The notes: a model not told the origin generated them from the letters alone. A DNA stretch of 15,405 nt from Candidatus Methylomirabilota bacterium (GCA_016209725.1 JACQVO010000181.1:1-15405); one strand, 5' to 3'. Positions 6,849-13,529 are shown, numbered from the stretch's first letter. Numbers and translations are program-made.

Positions 6849-7997
6849 TCACCCCTGGCCCTTGAGCAGTTGGTTCGCGATCACGATCCGCTGGATCTCG
6901 CTGGTGCCTTCGTAGATCTGGGTGATCTTGGCATCCCGCATCAGCCGCTCCACCGGATAGTCGCGGGTGTACCCATAGCCCCCGAAGATCTGCACCGCGT
7001 TCGTCGTCGCCCGCATGGCTACCTCGGACGCATAGCACTTCGCCACCGCCGCGGGGAGGGTATAGTTCTCCGCCGCGGACCGGATCAGATGCGCCACGTA
7101 CAGATACGACAGCCGCGCCAGGTGAATCTCCATGGCCATATCCGCCAGCATGAACTGGATGGCCTGGAAGTTCGCGATGGGCTGGCCGAACTGCTTCCGG
7201 GTCCGGGCATATTCCAGGGAATGGTCGAGGGCCGCCTGGGCGATCCCCACGGCGATGGCCGCCACGCTGGGCCTGGCCCGATCCAGGACCTGCATGGCGA
7301 TCTTGAACCCCTGGCCCTCCGCCCCCAGGCGATTCGCAGCGGGGACCCGGCACTCCTGGAATTCCAGCGCGGCCGTCGTGGATCCCCGGATGCCCATCTT
7401 CTTCTCGAGTCGCGCCACCCGGAATCCCGGCGTTTCCCGCTCCACCACGAAGGCGGTGAGGCCCCGGTGACCCTGAGACCGGTCCGTAGCGGTGAAGACG
7501 GTCAGGACACCTGCCACATCCCCGGAGGTGATGAAGTGCTTGCTGCCGGTGATGACGTAGGCATCTCCATCGCGGCATGCCGTCGTCCGCAGGGCGGCGA
7601 CATCACTGCCCGCCTCCGGCTCGGTCAGGGCGAAGGCGGCCAACCGCTCGCCCCGGGCCAGGGCCGGGAGGAAGCGCTGCTTCTGCTCCTCGTTGCCGGC
7701 CAAAAGGATCGGGTACATCCCAAGGTACTGACCGGCATAGATGGTCGCCGTGGCCGCGCACGCCCGGGCGATCTCTTCCACCGCCAGCAGGAACCCGATC
7801 ACACCCGCCCCGCTACCCCCCAATGCCTCCGGCACCACCAGCCCGAACAGTCCGTGCTCCGCCAGAAGCTGCACCAGATCAGCCGGAAACTCCTCCCGGG
7901 CGTCGATCTCCGCGGCCCGCGGCGCGATCTTGTCCCGCGCCAGCCGCCGGGCCAGCTCCTGCACCATCCGCTCTTCGTCGGTGTAGTCAAAGTCCAT
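6849..7997 (-). CDS. Acyl-CoA dehydrogenase
   Basis: This 382-residue flavoprotein oxidises acyl-CoA to trans-2-enoyl-CoA, passing electrons to electron-transfer flavoprotein. Seen: FALTEPEAGSD (122-132) and ITGSKHFITSGD near 149-160 for flavin binding, ARTRKQFGQPIANFQAIQ (264-281), the IFGGYGYTRDYPVERLMRDAK signature (337-357), and IYEGTSEIQR at 361-370, whose Glu363 is the expected catalytic base. That placement is of the short/medium-chain type; isovaleryl-CoA dehydrogenases lack Glu at this point, so a leucine-catabolic isovaleryl enzyme is less likely. The ATG at 7997 matches the normal family start (MDFDYTDEERMV); a longer in-frame opening of 41 residues is not family-like. It is followed by iorA after 146 bases of repeat. 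The substrate cannot be told from sequence. Confidence 0.93.
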   Translation of the reverse strand: MDFDYTDEERMVQELARRLARDKIAPRAAEIDAREEFPADLVQLLAEHGLFGLVVPEALGGSGAGVIGFLLAVEEIARACAATATIYAGQYLGMYPILLAGNEEQKQRFLPALARGERLAAFALTEPEAGSDVAALRTTACRDGDAYVITGSKHFITSGDVAGVLTVFTATDRSQGHRGLTAFVVERETPGFRVARLEKKMGIRGSTTAALEFQECRVPAANRLGAEGQGFKIAMQVLDRARPSVAAIAVGIAQAALDHSLEYARTRKQFGQPIANFQAIQFMLADMAMEIHLARLSYLYVAHLIRSAAENYTLPAAVAKCYASEVAMRATTNAVQIFGGYGYTRDYPVERLMRDAKITQIYEGTSEIQRIVIANQLLKGQG

Positions 7998-7998
7998 T

Positions 7999-8217
7999 CT
8001 AGCCCTGGTCCGAGAAAAATCTTGAACCGCCACGATCACCCAGCCGGAGCGCTGGGTACCCGGGTCGCCAAGGATACGATTTTCCGATCCTTCAACCGAA
8101 GAACCTGAAAACGCCCTCATGGGGCGGTCAGAGGTTTCCTACGTTTCCCCCCAATGAGCTATTTCGGCCTTGGCGTTCTTGGCGCCTTGGCGGTTGGCGA
8201 TTTCCGATTGGGGCTAG
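7999..8217. repeat. Intergenic repeat region bounded by CTAG, with AACCGCC arms
   Basis: The gap between the condensing-enzyme gene and the acyl-CoA dehydrogenase gene begins and ends in CTAGCCC (one arm inverted: GGGCTAG at 8211-8217). Reading inward, both arms then reach AACCGCCA, and the right arm continues as a tandem CGCCAAG-type array (8165-8200). Inside are a 7-bp perfect hairpin ACCCAGC/GCTGGGT (8038-8044, 8051-8057), the palindrome ACCCGGGT, and a terminator-like hairpin. The right-hand CTAG supplies the TAG stop of the condensing-enzyme gene. Whether this is one mobile element or stacked repeats is unclear. Confidence 0.45.
8108..8126 (-). terminator. Possible intrinsic terminator or attenuator after the condensing-enzyme gene
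   Basis: Read on the minus strand, CGCCC-CATGA-GGGCG is followed at once by TTTTC. The stem is only 5 bp but all G/C, and lies about 90 bases past the stop codon. If active it would separate the leu-like genes from the acyl-CoA dehydrogenase and oxidoreductase genes. Confidence 0.4.
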
Positions 8218-9476
8218 TGCCCGTCGAAGGTCGCGGCATACGCCGGCTCGCCGTGGATCAGCTCGAGGATCTCCTCGTCCGTGAAAACCCGATGGGCCAG
8301 CTTCGCCGCCCGGAAGATCTTCTCGACCAACTCGCGGGTCGGCTCGATCCCCCGTTTGCTGAGCCAGTAGATCACGTTCGATTCGCCGCTCATGGGTCCG
8401 ATCTCGATGACCTGGTTGCGTCCCACCAGGCTGGCGGGGACCCCGGAGTACACCCGGTCGGCCAGCCAGGCGTGGCCCTTCTTCTCCGCCTTGATGATGG
8501 CGGCGGCGTGCACCCCCGTCGCCGTCCGGAAGGCATCGCGGCCCACGATCATGTAGTTCGGGGCGATGGGCAGATGGCACACGCGGGAGACGAACCGACA
8601 ATACTCGTCCAGCTTCTCGAAGTCCTGCTCGATGTAGCCCATGAGCTTGCAGTTGACCAGGAGCACCTCCAGCGGGGTGTTTCCGCACCGCTCGCCGATG
8701 CCGAAGGCCGTCCCGTGAATCCGATCCGCCCCCTCCTCGATGGCGACCAGGGAGTTGATGATGGCGAGCCCCCGATCGCGGTGTCCGTGCCAATCCACTT
8801 TGACGTCATGGGCCTTGATCTCGCGCAGCATCTCCTTGATGAAGCGCATCAGGTGTTTCACCCCGTAGGGGGTCACGTGGCCCACGGTGTCGGCCAGGCA
8901 GATCCGCCTGGCGCCGTAGTGGATGGCGGTGGCGTAGATCCGGCGGAGGTCCTCGGGATGGGCCCGGGTCGTGTCCTCGGTCACCATCATGACCGGCAGG
9001 CCCCCCTTCACGGCGAAATCCACCGCCTCCTCCGTCAGGCGGAGCATCCGGTCGATATCCCAGCTCTCGACGTACTGCCGGATCGGGCTGGATCCGAGAA
9101 AGGTGCACGCCTCGATGGGGACGCCGACCTTGTTGGAGATGTCAATGATCGGGAGGATGTCGTTCTTGTGGGTGCGGGCGGCACAGTTCGGCCGGATGGC
9201 GAGCTTGGCATTCACGATCTCTCGCGCCAGGGCGATGACGTCCTCGACCGCCCGCGGGCCGGCGCCGGGAAGGCCGATGTCCGCCGCCTGGATCCCCAGA
9301 TCGTTCATGAGGTGCAGGATCCGCTTCTTGTCCTCGATGTGGGGATCCACGACGGACGGGTTCTGCAACCCGTCCCGCAGGGTTTCGTCGTCGAACTCCA
9401 CCCGGCGTCTCAGGGGCTTGACGTCAGCCCCCAGGGTATTCCAGTCGTACAGGAACTCCTTCTCGGTGAACTCCAT
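8214..9476 (-). CDS. 2-isopropylmalate synthase/homocitrate synthase-family condensing enzyme
   Basis: This 420-residue DRE-TIM metallolyase should condense acetyl-CoA (or another acyl-CoA) with a 2-oxoacid to give an alkylmalate. Seen: DDETLRDGLQ (29-38, the catalytic Arg and first metal Asp), CTFLGSSPIRQ (124-134), ADTVGHVTPYG (195-205), DWHGHRDRG (228-236, metal-binding His pair) and GIGERCGN (259-266). Two points are odd. The motif reads LRDGLQ and HGHRDRG where LeuA proteins usually read LRDGEQ and HCHNDLG. At 420 residues it also has the catalytic barrel and linker but seems to lack the roughly 130-residue leucine-sensing domain of full-length LeuA. The ATG is preceded by GGAGG at 7 bases. 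LeuD, LeuC and a LeuB-like enzyme sit upstream, so an oxoacid-lengthening role is likely; which oxoacid is open (2-oxoisovalerate, 2-oxoglutarate, pyruvate, arylpyruvate). Confidence 0.85.
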   Translation of the reverse strand: MEFTEKEFLYDWNTLGADVKPLRRRVEFDDETLRDGLQNPSVVDPHIEDKKRILHLMNDLGIQAADIGLPGAGPRAVEDVIALAREIVNAKLAIRPNCAARTHKNDILPIIDISNKVGVPIEACTFLGSSPIRQYVESWDIDRMLRLTEEAVDFAVKGGLPVMMVTEDTTRAHPEDLRRIYATAIHYGARRICLADTVGHVTPYGVKHLMRFIKEMLREIKAHDVKVDWHGHRDRGLAIINSLVAIEEGADRIHGTAFGIGERCGNTPLEVLLVNCKLMGYIEQDFEKLDEYCRFVSRVCHLPIAPNYMIVGRDAFRTATGVHAAAIIKAEKKGHAWLADRVYSGVPASLVGRNQVIEIGPMSGESNVIYWLSKRGIEPTRELVEKIFRAAKLAHRVFTDEEILELIHGEPAYAATFDGH

Positions 9477-9566
9477 GGCGCACCCTCCGACTCCCGGGTC
9501 CGCGAGCGGTCACCGGACGGCGTCCGTCCTGATGCCGCCCCTGGGACCGTTTCCCCCTCCGTCTGG

Positions 9567-10082
9567 TCAGGCAGTGGTGTCCGCCGCCAGCCGGGCCCGC
9601 ACAAAGCCCACCATTCCCCCCGCGGCCATGATGGCCTGAATCCCCTCGGGAAAGGGGTGGGCGCTGAACGAGGCGCCGGTCGTCAGGTCGCGGATGCGGC
9701 CCGCCCCGAGGTCCACCTCGACGTCGTGCCCCTCGGCGATGGCCTCCGCGGCCTCCGGCGACTCCAGGATGGGCAGTCCGATGTTGATGCTGTTGCGGTA
9801 GAAAATCCGGGCAAACGACTTCGCGATGACGCAGCTTATCCCTGCGCCCTTGATGGCCAGGGGTGCGTTCTCGCGCGAGCTCCCACACCCGAAGTTGCTG
9901 TCCGCCACGATCAGATCTCCCGGCCGCCGCTTCCGGAGGAAATCGGGATCCAGGTCCTCCATGCAGTGCAGGGCCAGTTCCTCCGCGCGGAAGCTGGTGC
10001 AGTAGCGGGCCGGGATGATGACGTCGGTGTTGACGTCGTCCCCGTACTTGATCGCCTTGCCTTTCAGGATGTGACTTGTCAT
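9567..10082 (-). CDS. leuD: 3-isopropylmalate dehydratase small subunit (LeuD/HacB type)
   Basis: This 171-residue swivel-domain subunit pairs with LeuC to isomerise 2-alkylmalate to 3-alkylmalate. Seen: KYGDDVNTDVIIPARY (12-27), ADSNFGCGSSRENAPLAIKG around 60-79, and SINIGLPILE near 103. It is the short archaeal-type form (about 165 residues) rather than the 200-residue enterobacterial form. The ATG at 10082 has GGAG 7 bases upstream; an in-frame start five codons earlier does not. In archaeal homologues a loop after PARY separates isopropylmalate from homoaconitate enzymes; here it reads YCTS, which I cannot assign. It is followed after 90 bases by the condensing enzyme. Confidence 0.9.
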   Translation of the reverse strand: MTSHILKGKAIKYGDDVNTDVIIPARYCTSFRAEELALHCMEDLDPDFLRKRRPGDLIVADSNFGCGSSRENAPLAIKGAGISCVIAKSFARIFYRNSINIGLPILESPEAAEAIAEGHDVEVDLGAGRIRDLTTGASFSAHPFPEGIQAIMAAGGMVGFVRARLAADTTA

Positions 10083-10101
10083 GCGCCCACTCCACAAGAA
10101 T

Positions 10102-10195
10102 CGTTCGGCAGTTCGACCGTTCGACCGTTCGGCAGTACCTAAAGAACCCGCGTGGCCGTTTGTCGTGAACAGCCGAACTGCCGTACTGCCGAACG
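10102..10195. repeat. Palindromic element with 8-bp GTTCGGCN units (copy B)
   Basis: Perfect 11-bp outer arms, CGTTCGGCAGT (10102-10112) and ACTGCCGAACG (10185-10195), enclose further 8-bp-spaced units (GTTCGACC twice, then GTTCGGCA). It fills the leuC-leuD gap. No T-tract follows on the minus strand. Confidence 0.75.
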
Positions 10196-10203
10196 CTTCT
10201 CAG

Positions 10204-11469
10204 TCATCCCATCAATATCCGCGGATCAGTGATTTTCCCGGTCACTGCCGTTGCCGCCGCGACCGCCGGGCCGCTGAGGTACACCTCGGATGTCGGGTGG
10301 CCGTTTCTGCCTTTGAAGTTCCGGTTGGTGGTGAAAAGCCCGCGCTCCCCCGGGCCGAGGACACCCATGTGGCCACCGATGCATGGACCGCACGTCGGGG
10401 GACTGATCGTGGCGCCCGCCTCGGCGAGCACTGCGGCAATCCCTTCGTCCAGCAGTTGGCGGAAGACCGCCTGGCTCCCGGGGATGGCGATCAGCCGGAG
10501 CTTCGGGTGCACGCCGCGCGATTTCAGGATGGCCGCTGCCACCCGGAAGTCCTCCACGCGCCCGTTGGTGCACGACCCGAGGACAACCTGGTCCACGGGG
10601 AGCCGCTCCACCTGGCTCACCGGTTTCACGTTGGCCGGCGAGTACGGGCAGGCCACCAGCGGCTCCAGACCGCTCACGTCGTACTCCAGTGTCCGCAGGT
10701 AGCGGGCATCGGGATCCGGGCGGTGATACACCCCGGGCCGCGTCCCCCGCCCTTTGAGATAGGCTCGCGTCACATCATCCGCCGGGATGATCCCGGTCTT
10801 GGCGCCCGCCTCGATCGCCATGTTGCAGACCGTGAAGCGGCCCGCCATGGGCAGGGCCTCGATCGTGTCGCCCGTGAATTCCAGCGCCTTGTAGCGGGCC
10901 CCCTCCTCACCCAGGTCGGCCACCAGGCGCAGGATGAGGTCCTTGCCCCCCACCCACTCGGAAAGGCGCCCGCCAAAGACGACCCGAATCGTCTCCGGGA
11001 CGCGGAACCAGGTCTCCCCCAGCGCCCATGCCGCCGCCATGTCCGTGCTCCCGACCCCGCTGGCGAACGCGCCGAGCGCGCCGTAGGTGCACGTGTGAGA
11101 GTCGGCGCCCACCACCAGGTCCCCAGGAGCGACCAACCCCTCGTCCGGGATGAGCGTGTGGCAGATCCCCGAGCTCCCCAGCTCGAAGTAATGACGGATG
11201 CCGTATCGCTCCGCGAAGCGGCGCATGGTCTGGGCCATCGTGGCGGCCGCGATGTCCTTGGCCGGGACGAAGTGGTCGTTGACCAGGGCGATCTTGTCCG
11301 GGTCGAAGACTTGCTCTGCCCCCATCTGGGCGAACACCTCCGCTGACAAGGCGGTGGTGATGTCCGTCCCCATGACCAAGTCCAGCTTGGCGAAGTGCAG
11401 TTCGGCGGGCTGCACGTCGGGGACGCCCGCATGCGCCGCCAGGATCTTCTCGGCAATCGTCATGCCCAT
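10204..11469 (-). CDS. leuC: 3-isopropylmalate dehydratase large subunit (LeuC/HacA type)
   Basis: This 421-residue aconitase-family protein carries the [4Fe-4S] cluster that, with LeuD, dehydrates and rehydrates alkylmalates. Seen: GADSHTCTYGALGAFASGVGSTD (121-143, in part), the cluster ligands Cys300 in VVLGSCTNGR and Cys360/Cys363 in PTCGPCIGGHMG, and RNFKGRNGHP (383-392). The length is that of the archaeal-type LeuC/homoaconitase group. The ATG at 11469 has a perfect GGAGG 7 bases upstream; a much longer in-frame opening upstream would run through a palindromic repeat and is rejected. A strong hairpin with a T-tract lies immediately upstream, so expression may be attenuated. Family members act on isopropylmalate, citramalate/methylmalate or homocitrate, and sequence alone does not settle which. 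Confidence 0.92.
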   Translation of the reverse strand: MGMTIAEKILAAHAGVPDVQPAELHFAKLDLVMGTDITTALSAEVFAQMGAEQVFDPDKIALVNDHFVPAKDIAAATMAQTMRRFAERYGIRHYFELGSSGICHTLIPDEGLVAPGDLVVGADSHTCTYGALGAFASGVGSTDMAAAWALGETWFRVPETIRVVFGGRLSEWVGGKDLILRLVADLGEEGARYKALEFTGDTIEALPMAGRFTVCNMAIEAGAKTGIIPADDVTRAYLKGRGTRPGVYHRPDPDARYLRTLEYDVSGLEPLVACPYSPANVKPVSQVERLPVDQVVLGSCTNGRVEDFRVAAAILKSRGVHPKLRLIAIPGSQAVFRQLLDEGIAAVLAEAGATISPPTCGPCIGGHMGVLGPGERGLFTTNRNFKGRNGHPTSEVYLSGPAVAAATAVTGKITDPRILMG

Positions 11470-11491
11470 CTGATGGCCTCCAACACCATTC

Positions 11492-11582
11492 AAAACGTTC
11501 GGCTGTTCGGGAGTTCGGCTGTTCGGCCGGACTCGGAGCGAACCGCCGTATTGCCGAACGGTCGAACCGCCGAACGCCTTTT
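11492..11582. terminator. 8-bp-unit palindrome (copy C) with flanking A/T tracts, possible bidirectional terminator or attenuator
   Basis: The arms CGTTCGGC (11496-11503) and GCCGAACG (11569-11576) pair perfectly, and further 8-bp units (GTTCGGGA, GTTCGGCT, GTTCGGCC against GCCGTATT, GTCGAACC) extend the stem imperfectly. AAAA (11492-11495) precedes and a run of five T (11579-11583) follows on the plus strand, so a hairpin plus T-tract is present in both directions. It lies between the regulator stop and the leuC ribosome binding site. It is the only one of the three GTTCGGCN elements with such tracts. Confidence 0.5.
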
Positions 11583-11587
11583 TGAGA

Positions 11588-12178
11588 TTACCGGTAGTAC
11601 ACGACTTGCAGTGTCTTCGCCTCCTTGCCATCCAACGCCTGCAGTCGGTGCGGCCGTTCTGAATTGAAGTAGGCGCTGTCTCCTTCCTCGAGGACAAAGC
11701 TGAATTCGCCCAGAATGAACTCGACCCGACCCTCCAGCACGTACACCAGCTCGTCGCCGGCGTGACTGAACAGCTTGCCGCCGCGCCGTTCGCCCGGAGC
11801 CACCGTCACCACAAAGGGCTCCATGGCATGGTCCACCTTGCCGTAGGCCAGGGACTCGTACAGGTAGCCGTGCTTGGACCCTTCACGGAACACCACCGGC
11901 CGCTTGTCCTTCCGGGTCACGACGTAATCCCGGCTCTCCTGTCCGCTCTCCTGGAAAAAGTAGCCCACCCGCACGCCGAGTCCCTCACAGATCCTCCACA
12001 GGGTGGGAATCGTCGGGGAGACGGCGTTGTTCTCTACCTTGGAGAGGAGGGCCGTGGAGAGCCCACTCTTGTCCGCCAACTGCCGCAGCGTCATTCCCCG
12101 CTGCTGCCGCAGCTCCCGGATGCGCGGACCCAGTCGGACCTCGTCCATCCACGTGCTGACTTCGGCCGTCGCATTCAT
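11588..12178 (-). CDS. XRE-family transcriptional regulator with C-terminal cupin domain
   Basis: This 196-residue protein has an N-terminal helix-turn-helix (about residues 16-70; MTLRQLADKSGLSTALLSKV holds the recognition helix) and a C-terminal cupin barrel (about 115-195; HAGDELVYVLEGRVEF and GDSAYFNSERPHR carry the usual His/Glu positions). Such XRE-cupin proteins bind DNA as dimers and sense a small molecule in the cupin. It sits between the leuB-like gene and leuC on the same strand, so it most likely controls this operon and itself. The ligand would then be a pathway acid or CoA-related compound (inference). The ATG is supported by AGAGGG about 9 bases upstream. Candidate palindromic operators lie in front of the first gene at 13452-13470 and 13508-13529. 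Confidence 0.92.
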   Translation of the reverse strand: MNATAEVSTWMDEVRLGPRIRELRQQRGMTLRQLADKSGLSTALLSKVENNAVSPTIPTLWRICEGLGVRVGYFFQESGQESRDYVVTRKDKRPVVFREGSKHGYLYESLAYGKVDHAMEPFVVTVAPGERRGGKLFSHAGDELVYVLEGRVEFILGEFSFVLEEGDSAYFNSERPHRLQALDGKEAKTLQVVYYR

Positions 12179-12196
12179 GCCTCGACCCTCTTCATT

Positions 12197-12363
12197 AACC
12201 GCCAGGGTGCCAAGATCGCCGAAACTGTTCTGATCCGCAGATTTCGCAGATTACACAGATTTCACGAGGGAAAAATGCCGAAAACATCTGAGTACGTCTG
12301 CGTTCATCGTTCGACTGAGCTCACGACGAAGTCTGCGGTTGCCGTAAGGGGGTCCTGGCGGTT
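12197..12363. repeat. Nested palindromic element with AACCGCCAGG ends
   Basis: Perfect 10-bp ends AACCGCCAGG (12197-12206) and CCTGGCGGTT (12354-12363) bracket the leuB-regulator gap. An inner pair, CCGCAGATTTCG (12235-12246) and CGAAGTCTGCGG (12327-12338), matches at 11 of 12 positions, and the left inner arm continues as GCAGATT-type tandem units. The outer right arm touches the leuB stop codon (12363-12365). Ends resemble the AACCGCC arms at 7999-8217; the inner unit resembles 6714-6750. Confidence 0.7.
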
Positions 12364-13418
12364 CATGCCTTCTCGATGCAGTGGCAGAGGAAGTCACCCA
12401 CCGCCTTGGTCCCGAGGCGGCCGCCCAGATCGTTGGTCATCCTATTCTGGCGAATCGCCTCGCGGACGGCGGCGTCTATCAACGCCGCCTCCCGCCGGAG
12501 CCCGAGGTAGTCGAGCATCATCCCGGCCGTGAGGACCGCGCCCATGGGATTGGCGACGTCCTTCCCTGCATACTTGGGAGCAGAACCATGCACCGGCTCG
12601 AACAGCGGCGTGGTCCCAGGATTCAGGTTCCCTGAAGCGGCCATCCCCAGCCCCCCTTGGAGGGCCGCTCCCAGATCGGTCACGATGTCGCCGAACATGT
12701 TGCAGGTCACGATCACCTGGAAGCGCTGCGGCGCGCGCACGAGCTGCATGGTCAGGGCATCCACGTACAGGTGCTCCGCCTCGATCCCCGGATATCGCGC
12801 CGCCACCTCGCGGAAGACCCGCTGCCAGAGATCGTGCCCGTAGGTCAGGACATTGGCCTTGTCGCTCATGGTCACCTTGGTCCGGCCGGTGTCCTGCGCG
12901 TGGCGGAAGGCGTACTCGATGATCCGCTCCACGCCCTTCCTGGTGTTGACATCCTCCTGGACAGCCACCTCGTCCGGTGTCCCTTTCTTGAAAAAGCCGC
13001 CCACGCCGACGTAAAGCCCCTCGGTGTTCTCGCGAAAGATAACGAAGTCCACGTCGGTCTCCGCCCGATCCTTCAGCGGGCAGAGCCGCCGGTCGAGGAG
13101 CGTGACCGGACGCATATTCACGTACAGGTCCAGGCGGAAACGAAGGCCCAGAAGGATGTCGGCCGCGTGCTTCATATCCGGGACGCGCGGATCACCCAGC
13201 GCGCCCAGGTAAATGGCGTCGTAGTTGTCGCGGAGATCTTCGAAGACAGGTTGCGGGAGCGTTTCGCCGGTGCGGAGATAGCGTTCGGCGCCGAGATCGA
13301 AATGGACGAGGTCGAGGCTGGCTCCGGTGACTCGGCTCACGGCCTCGAGGACCTTGATCCCCTCAGCGATAACGTCTGGCCCGATCCCGTCCCCGGGAAT
13401 GACAGCGATCCTGGCCAT
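12363..13418 (-). CDS. leuB: 3-isopropylmalate/homoisocitrate dehydrogenase-family enzyme (LeuB-like)
   Basis: This 351-residue NAD(P)-dependent beta-decarboxylating dehydrogenase would oxidise a 3-alkylmalate to the lengthened 2-oxoacid. Seen: IAVIPGDGIGPDV (4-16), DLYVNMRPV (97-105), FRENTEGLYVGVGG (128-141), KANVL near 187, VDALTMQLV (219-227), MFGDIVTDLGAALQGGLGMA (241-260) and EPVHGSAPKYAG (274-285). The RENTEGLYVG segment resembles homoisocitrate and archaeal-type dehydrogenases; classical bacterial LeuB has RELTGGIYFG there. It is therefore a real member of the family, but leucine biosynthesis is not guaranteed. The ATG has AGGAGG four bases upstream. It is the first gene of the minus-strand block, with a plausible promoter ahead of it. 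Confidence 0.88.
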   Translation of the reverse strand: MARIAVIPGDGIGPDVIAEGIKVLEAVSRVTGASLDLVHFDLGAERYLRTGETLPQPVFEDLRDNYDAIYLGALGDPRVPDMKHAADILLGLRFRLDLYVNMRPVTLLDRRLCPLKDRAETDVDFVIFRENTEGLYVGVGGFFKKGTPDEVAVQEDVNTRKGVERIIEYAFRHAQDTGRTKVTMSDKANVLTYGHDLWQRVFREVAARYPGIEAEHLYVDALTMQLVRAPQRFQVIVTCNMFGDIVTDLGAALQGGLGMAASGNLNPGTTPLFEPVHGSAPKYAGKDVANPMGAVLTAGMMLDYLGLRREAALIDAAVREAIRQNRMTNDLGGRLGTKAVGDFLCHCIEKA

Positions 13419-13451
13419 GCCCCCTCCTCACCTGCGCCGCGACTGTGGCGG

Positions 13452-13470
13452 TGTTTCTTCTAAGGAAACA
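13452..13470. promoter_or_regulatory. 19-bp near-palindrome, candidate operator
   Basis: TGTTTCTTCTAAGGAAACA pairs at 7 of 9 positions per half. It lies between the proposed -10 box and the leuB-like start, a place where a repressor would block transcription. The XRE-cupin protein two genes away is the natural candidate to bind it. Confidence 0.4.
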
Positions 13471-13481
13471 AACGTGTCGAA

Positions 13482-13510
13482 AATGTAACGGAGACCGATT
13501 TCTGAGTAAA
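13482..13510 (-). promoter_or_regulatory. Candidate sigma-70-type promoter for the leuB-led operon
   Basis: On the minus strand TTTACT (13510-13505), a 17-base spacer and TACATT (13487-13482) each match the -35 and -10 consensus at four of six positions. It is 64 bases before the leuB-like ATG in the A/T-rich part of the gap. Confidence 0.4.
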
Positions 13511-13529
13511 TGATTCAAGTGCATCATTT
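13508..13529. promoter_or_regulatory. Inverted repeat overlapping the -35 box
   Basis: AAATGAT-N8-ATCATTT is a perfect 7-bp inverted repeat that overlaps the proposed -35 box. A second pair, GATTCA (13512-13517) and TGAATC (13533-13538), overlaps it. Either could be an operator. Confidence 0.35.

Noticed and set aside
6849..7997. Acyl-CoA dehydrogenase as an isovaleryl-CoA dehydrogenase of leucine breakdown
   Set aside because: Glu is present in the YEGT motif as in short/medium-chain enzymes, where isovaleryl-CoA dehydrogenases have Gly, so the leucine link is not supported.
6837..8108. Plus-strand open frame (423 codons) opposite the acyl-CoA dehydrogenase
   Set aside because: The minus-strand protein has full acyl-CoA dehydrogenase motifs; this frame has none.
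8154..10142. Long plus-strand open frame (662 codons) opposite the condensing enzyme and leuD
   Set aside because: It spans two real genes, a repeat gap and another palindrome, with no family-like motifs.
10081..11346. Plus-strand open frame (421 codons) opposite leuC
   Set aside because: It begins inside the 8-bp-unit palindrome and is antisense to a clear aconitase-family gene.
11463..11697. Longer LeuC with a 76-residue N-terminal extension
   Set aside because: The extension is encoded by the 8-bp-unit palindrome and the end of the regulator gene. The ATG at 11469 has a perfect GGAGG at the right distance and gives a normal LeuC.
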